Shown: piece after piece, positions 61,201 through 64,000 of the stretch
Layout of the letters: the number at the start of each line of letters is the position of its first letter
How positions within the stretch are numbered: position 1 is the stretch's first letter
Source of the DNA: Bacteroidota bacterium
GTDB lineage: Bacteria; Bacteroidota; Bacteroidia; CAILMK01; JAAYUY01
Length of the DNA stretch: 64,000 nucleotides
Direction: 5' to 3'
Assembly: GCA_016776505.1 (NCBI GenBank)
Contig: JADHTG010000004.1
Span: forward strand, 16,320 to 80,319
Program-made: the position numbers and the translations under genes
The notes under the pieces: model-generated
Database searches by the model: none
Seen by the model: the letters and a program-made list of their open reading frames with translations, nothing else
What the model was told of the DNA's origin: nothing

Positions 61201-61495
61201 TGCTGAATTTTTAAGAAAAAATAATATTAAATCAACTGTATTGCATTGGCCTGATGATCCGAAAAAGCCAAATGTTTTGGATTATATCAAAGAAAAAAAA
61301 TTGGACCTGATTATAAATATTCCCAAAAACCTTTCTAAAACAGAATTGGATAACGATTATACCATTCGGAGAAGTGCTGTGGATTACAATATTCCCCTAA
61401 TCACAAACGACCGCCTGGCAAGTGCTTTTATAATCGCTTTTTGTAAATACAAACTGGAAGAACTGAGCATTAAGAGTTGGGACGAATTTAAATAA
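58274..61495 (+). CDS. carB: Carbamoyl-phosphate synthase, large subunit
   Basis: 1073 aa, full length. Two homologous ATP-grasp halves: the first with VLVLGSGALKIGEAGEFDYSG and AYALGGQGSGF, the second starting near residue 550 with VIVLGSGAYRIGSSVEFDWSS and PSYVLSGVAMNVV. The C-terminal methylglyoxal-synthase-like regulatory domain (about 940-1073, with IFATRGTAEFLRKNNI) is where UMP/ornithine-type effectors bind. Start ATG 58274 overlaps carA. A terminator-like hairpin follows. Confidence 0.96.
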   Translation: MERKIKKVLVLGSGALKIGEAGEFDYSGSQALKALKEEGINTILINPNIATVQTSEEVADKIYFLPVTPFFVEQVIKKEKPEGVLLAFGGQTALNCGTELYHNGIFQKHHVKVLGTAVEAIIETEDREKFVNKLDEINIKTPRSIAVNTVESALKSAKKLGYPIIIRAAYALGGQGSGFCENENELKVLAQKALSYSKQILVEESLKGWKEVEYEVVRDSYDNCITVCNMENFDPLGIHTGESIVVAPSQTLSNSEYHKLRQLSIQIIRHVGIIGECNVQYALDPDSEDYRVIEVNARLSRSSALASKATGYPLAFVAAKLALGYGLHELKNNVTKYTSACFEPALDYIVVKIPRWDLNKFKGVSHQIGSSMKSVGEVMAIGRTFEEAIQKGLRMIGQGMHGFVGNNGMFEEGLEQQLSEPTDMRIFQIAKALSLDYEINKIQDLTKIDPWFLEKLKNIWEIRIELGVYNSLETLPLDLLLRAKRAGFSDFQLARFIFKSKDEEIEKDLNTVRRFRKSKGIVPFVKQIDTLAAEYPAQTNYLYVTYNGTEHDITFAHDDKSVIVLGSGAYRIGSSVEFDWSSVSALKTVKKCGYRSVMINYNPETVSTDYDECDRLYFDELTYERVMDIVELECPKGVIVSTGGQIANNLAMRLFKQNVHILGTSPLSIDKAEDRHKFSSLLDQIKVDQPAWRELTSINDIFSFADETGFPLLIRPSYVLSGVAMNVVSNKEELEQFLNLATQVSKQYPVVVSEFIEECKEIEIDAVANKGEMVCYAIAEHIEFAGVHSGDATIVFPAQKIYIETSRRIKKISREIARNLNITGPFNIQFLARNNDIKVIECNLRASRSFPFVSKVLKIDFIEIATKIMLGEEIVKPGKSIFDLEYIGIKAPQFSFSRLHKADPVLGVEMASTGEVGCIGEDFSEVVLTAMLSVGYRIPEKNIMISSGPAKSKAELIEGAKLLLKNDYNIFATRGTAEFLRKNNIKSTVLHWPDDPKKPNVLDYIKEKKLDLIINIPKNLSKTELDNDYTIRRSAVDYNIPLITNDRLASAFIIAFCKYKLEELSIKSWDEFK

Positions 61496-61548
61496 TCTGA
61501 ATTCTGGATTATTAATAATAACTTTATAGAGAAAAAAATGTATAATAT

Positions 61549-61579
61549 AGAGCAGGGATCGAACCCTTCCTCTATTTTG
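61549..61579 (+). terminator. Terminator-like hairpin after carB
   Basis: AGAG-C-AGGG (61549-61557), loop ATCGAA, CCCT-TC-CTCT (61564-61573), then ATTTTG. The stem contains bulges and the U run is short. The loop part resembles a tRNA T arm but no tRNA is present. Confidence 0.45.
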
Positions 61580-61608
61580 TTTGAATTATTAACTAAATTA
61601 TTAGAAAA

Positions 61609-62442
61609 ATGGATTTTCAAGACTATGCAAATGATCCCAGGAAGAGCAGGGCAATTATTATTACGGTAATTGTCATCATCCTAGGGATTATATTACTATT
61701 TAAATCATCGATTACAATAAAAGCCGGGCAGGCTGGTGTATTGTTTAAAACCTTTAACAAAGGGGTTGTAACAGACAGAACATTTGGAGAAGGTTTTCAC
61801 ATCATCGCGCCATGGAACAAAATGGTCGTATACGAGGTGAGGCAACAGGAAATTATGGAAAAAATGGCGGTATTATCCTCAAATGGTTTGGATATTATTG
61901 TTGAAGCTTCTGTTTGGTTTCAACCTGTTTACAAAAATTTGGGCTACTTGCACCAGGAAAAAGGAATCAGGTATACAGATAATGTCGTAAAACCAGCCAT
62001 CAGATCGGTTACCAGGAGCATTGTCGGAAGGTATACGCCGGATGAAATTTATTCATCAAAAAGGGATGCAATTCAGCTGGAAATATTTGAAGAAGTGCGA
62101 AAAATTTTAGAAACACAATTTGTTCAGATCAACGAAGTGTTGGTAAGAGATATTACTTTGCCTACAAAAATTAAGCAAGCGATTGAAGACAAATTGAGTC
62201 AAGAACAGCTTTCTGAGGCATATCAATATAAAATCACACGAGAGCAGCAAGAAAAAGAAAGGATTAAAATAAATGCACAAGGTAAAGCCGATGCAAACCG
62301 TATTCTAAACGCTTCATTGACTGATAAAATTCTAAGAGAAAAAGGCATTGAGGCCACCCTGGAGCTGGCGAAATCATCCAACACAAAGATCGTTATAATA
62401 GGCGATACCGATGGATTGCCACTGATTTTAGGCGACAAATAA
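61609..62442 (+). CDS. Prohibitin/SPFH (band 7) family protein
   Basis: 277 aa. One N-terminal membrane helix (IIITVIVIILGIILLF, about residues 15-34) is followed by the SPFH domain (AGQAGVLFKTFNKGVVTDRTFGEGFHII, VVKPAIRSVTRSIVGRYTPDEIYSS) and a helical coiled-coil tail (KITREQQEKERIKINAQGKADANR). Prohibitin-like proteins form large membrane rings that organise lipids and proteases. No NfeD or FtsH neighbour was seen. The gene starts 113 bp after carB. Confidence 0.92.
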   Translation: MDFQDYANDPRKSRAIIITVIVIILGIILLFKSSITIKAGQAGVLFKTFNKGVVTDRTFGEGFHIIAPWNKMVVYEVRQQEIMEKMAVLSSNGLDIIVEASVWFQPVYKNLGYLHQEKGIRYTDNVVKPAIRSVTRSIVGRYTPDEIYSSKRDAIQLEIFEEVRKILETQFVQINEVLVRDITLPTKIKQAIEDKLSQEQLSEAYQYKITREQQEKERIKINAQGKADANRILNASLTDKILREKGIEATLELAKSSNTKIVIIGDTDGLPLILGDK

Positions 62443-62467
62443 TTCCTGATTTAAGGAATTGTCCTTT
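62434..62467 (+). terminator. Hairpin spanning the stop of the prohibitin-like gene
   Basis: GACAA/TTGTC and ATTCCT/AGGAAT stems stack (62434-62463), separated by a 3-base bulge, then CTTTG. It probably ends the prohibitin transcript; the T run is weak. Confidence 0.4.
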
Positions 62468-62559
62468 GGTCTTGCAGACGAAAATCACATAAATCCAATG
62501 ATGATCTGAAGGGATTTTGGATCATCATGGGGTTGGTTTATTTTAGTAGGCAGGGAATC

Positions 62560-62970
62560 ATGTCACAACACGACAAATATATACGCGAAAAACAAGTATT
62601 AGAAGCCTTTCGTACTAAGTATTCTGATTTCCCGTCTGGAAAAATTATTAAGTCTGAATCTCCTGATTTTATTATCAGAACTTCAAAAAAAAGATCCGTT
62701 GGCATAGAATTAACTCAAATAACCAGCGAAAATTTGAGTGCCCCATTTTTTCACAAAACCTTAGAAGAAACGATCAGCAGGAAGGATGAAAAACTGGTGA
62801 TTTATAAAAAGAAGATGCTGGATAAATATTGGTTGATCATTTATTCCAGCTTAATCCAGCACAAGATTCCAAACAATATGTTAAACAAAATGGACAAGCA
62901 TGGTTTTATCTCATCTTTTAATAAACTGTTTTTGTTTGATTTAGCTATAAGTAAAATTTGGGTAATGTGA
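62560..62970 (+). CDS. Small protein with a possible PD-(D/E)XK nuclease motif
   Basis: 136 aa from ATG 62560, preceded by AGGGA 4 nt upstream; an ATG at 62527 lacks such a site. SPDFIIRTSKKRSVGIELTQI has the spacing of a PD-x(n)-E-x-T nuclease-like core as in very short patch repair or restriction-type proteins. A basic helical C-terminal half follows (YKKKMLDKYWLIIY). The reading ends without a clear second domain. It could be a DNA repair nuclease or a defence/immunity orphan; the neighbours give no context. Confidence 0.6.
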   Translation: MSQHDKYIREKQVLEAFRTKYSDFPSGKIIKSESPDFIIRTSKKRSVGIELTQITSENLSAPFFHKTLEETISRKDEKLVIYKKKMLDKYWLIIYSSLIQHKIPNNMLNKMDKHGFISSFNKLFLFDLAISKIWVM

Positions 62971-62993
62971 GTACAAGAACTAAATTGTAAACG

Positions 62994-63695
62994 ATGAATG
63001 AAATCAAACCCATTGCGATGCCCGGAGTTCACAGCAGGTTTTTGGCACATTTTAAAGCGAAATCAGAACCATCAGGATTGAAAGTTTTAGATATAGGAGC
63101 CGGTCATGGAGCATTTACAAAAGAGTTATTCGATTTGGGCTATGATGTGTATGCCTGTGATTTCAGGCCGGAGATATTCAAATTTGATAAAGTAGAATGT
63201 AAAAAAGTGGATATTACAGATGTGTTCCCATATCCCGACGATCTGTTTGATATAGCTATTGCCATCGAGGTAAGTGAACATATATTGGATCATGAAAGCT
63301 TTTTCAGCGAAAGCAAACGAATACTCAGGCCAGGTGGAAAGCTTTACATTTCCACCCCCAACATTCTGTCCATGAAATCCAGGATGAAGTTTTTGTTTAA
63401 TGGCTTTTTTTACAGTTTTGGCAGATTGGAACAAGGAAATTATGACGGCCTGCAGCATGTTGCATCCCTTACTTTGGATCAATATAATTACATAGCGGAA
63501 AAGCATCATTTTTCAGGAGCTGAAATTGAAATTGACCGCAAGCAAAACACGTCTCGTTGGATTCTGTTTTTTCTATTTCCAATCATTTGTATTAAGCAAA
63601 AAATCAAAAAAAAATACAGTATGCACAATCAGAAGAAATTGCTTTTAGGGAGGATTTTGTTTTTGACATTTAAGAACAACAAAAGCAAGGTTTAA
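62994..63695 (+). CDS. Class I SAM-dependent methyltransferase
   Basis: 233 aa. Motif I VLDIGAGHGAFTKEL, motif II acidic DVYACDFRPE, FDIAIAIEVSEHILDHESFF (post I) and LRPGGKLYISTPN (motif III). The UbiE/UbiG-like fold is followed by a hydrophobic C-terminal stretch (WILFFLFPIICI) that may associate with membranes. The acceptor is unknown. It starts 23 bp after the nuclease-like gene, so the two may be co-transcribed. Confidence 0.88.
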   Translation: MNEIKPIAMPGVHSRFLAHFKAKSEPSGLKVLDIGAGHGAFTKELFDLGYDVYACDFRPEIFKFDKVECKKVDITDVFPYPDDLFDIAIAIEVSEHILDHESFFSESKRILRPGGKLYISTPNILSMKSRMKFLFNGFFYSFGRLEQGNYDGLQHVASLTLDQYNYIAEKHHFSGAEIEIDRKQNTSRWILFFLFPIICIKQKIKKKYSMHNQKKLLLGRILFLTFKNNKSKV

Positions 63696-63828
63696 TTAAA
63701 TAGAATTTAGGAATATGAGAAGTGAAGCAAAAACCGCAGCATCCGATTCTACTGTTTGTTAGTATAAAATGCTGAAAGAGAAAATGAAAGAGCTGGTAAA
63801 ATTCATCCAATAATAAAGGAAAGAATTA

Positions 63829-64000
63829 TTGAAAAAACGAAATAAGGCTTATATACTGGCGCTTTTAGCCATTTTATTCTGGTCAACTGTGGCTTCAGCT
63901 TTTAAGTTGACTTTGAGAAACCTGGATATTTATAATTTCTTATTTTACAGCTCCATTACAGCATTTGGGGTATTATTGATTTATGTATTGATTCAAAAGA
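63829..64000 (+). CDS. DMT/EamA family transporter, 3'-truncated by window edge
   Basis: The first 57 codons of an integral membrane permease. The start is TTG at 63829 with AAAGGAAAG upstream; no in-frame ATG follows the stop at 63814. The peptide begins LKKRNKAYILALLAIL, then FWSTVASAFKLTL, the usual EamA opening (first membrane helix with the FW/GS-like motif), and a second helix starts at the window end. Substrate unknown. The 133 bp before it contain only two tiny Met-started frames and no signal. Confidence 0.8.
   Translation, partial: MKKRNKAYILALLAILFWSTVASAFKLTLRNLDIYNFLFYSSITAFGVLLIYVLIQK

Noticed and set aside
61549..61575. Sequence resembling a tRNA T arm (GGGTTCGATCCC on the minus strand).
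   Set aside because: Loop length and flanking bases do not give a 5-bp stem with a 7-base loop, and no acceptor, D or anticodon arm exists around it. It is read as a hairpin terminator after carB.
63696..63828. Two tiny Met-started frames before the DMT transporter.
   Set aside because: They are only about 15 codons each, and no feature supports translation.

Overview
The window is a stretch of a Bacteroidota chromosome. The evidence is two type A and one type B type IX secretion (T9SS) sorting domains, a TonB-dependent receptor with an N-terminal carboxypeptidase-regulatory-like domain, Bacteroidota-type promoter elements (TTTG, 16-19 nt, TAnnTTTG), a YbeY with the D-for-H third metal ligand that I recall as usual in this phylum, and AT-rich DNA with weak ribosome binding sites. 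No rRNA, tRNA, CRISPR array, insertion sequence or prophage was seen.

Layout. 1-4.6 kb (+): 3' part of uvrC, an M48 metallopeptidase lipoprotein, thiL and a T9SS-secreted peptidoglycan amidase. 4.8-11 kb (-): an operon of yjbQ-like gene, unknown outer-membrane-like protein, MFS transporter, large S9 peptidase and a small periplasmic protein. 11.3-15.8 kb (+): two PQQ-like beta-propeller proteins, a LolA-like protein and a secreted glutathione peroxidase homologue. 15.9-36.1 kb (-): an approximately 20 kb same-strand run holding five more PQQ-like propellers, an NHL-type propeller, a small Tat protein, a NapG-like Tat ferredoxin, a NapH/NosR-like membrane ferredoxin, a NuoE-NuoF-ferredoxin fusion, an Fe-S/FAD protein, a glycosyltransferase and an ABC exporter. 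36.2-46 kb: rtcB, SOS-associated peptidase, GNAT, OmpA-like lipoprotein, a degenerate class C beta-lactamase-like protein with a TonB receptor, a T9SS cargo protein and a U32 peptidase. 46-51.7 kb (-): Ig-like lipoprotein, mnmG, ybeY and a T9SS type B protein. 51.7-64 kb (all +): rluB-like gene, nusA-infB, carA-carB, prohibitin-like protein, a possible nuclease, a methyltransferase and the start of a DMT transporter.

Two things stand out. First, the 11-36 kb block looks like an undescribed heme-free redox system. It combines cytoplasmic NADH-oxidising Fe-S/flavin proteins and NapGH-like quinol/ferredoxin proteins with eight exported or membrane-anchored beta-propellers, but has no recognisable terminal catalytic subunit. 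All seven PQQ-like propellers share an N-terminal W/F-x(1-3)-R-G motif. A 13-bp perfect inverted repeat and a good promoter precede the first gene. Second, the 45-53 kb part looks close to the replication origin. A near-perfect parS site is built into the end of ybeY next to mnmG, with a weaker parS-like site 3.6 kb away. A 490-bp very AT-rich gene-free stretch lies at the point where gene orientation switches to continuous + strand. The origin assignment is inference.

All functions are assigned by reading protein sequence for family motifs. No database search was run.
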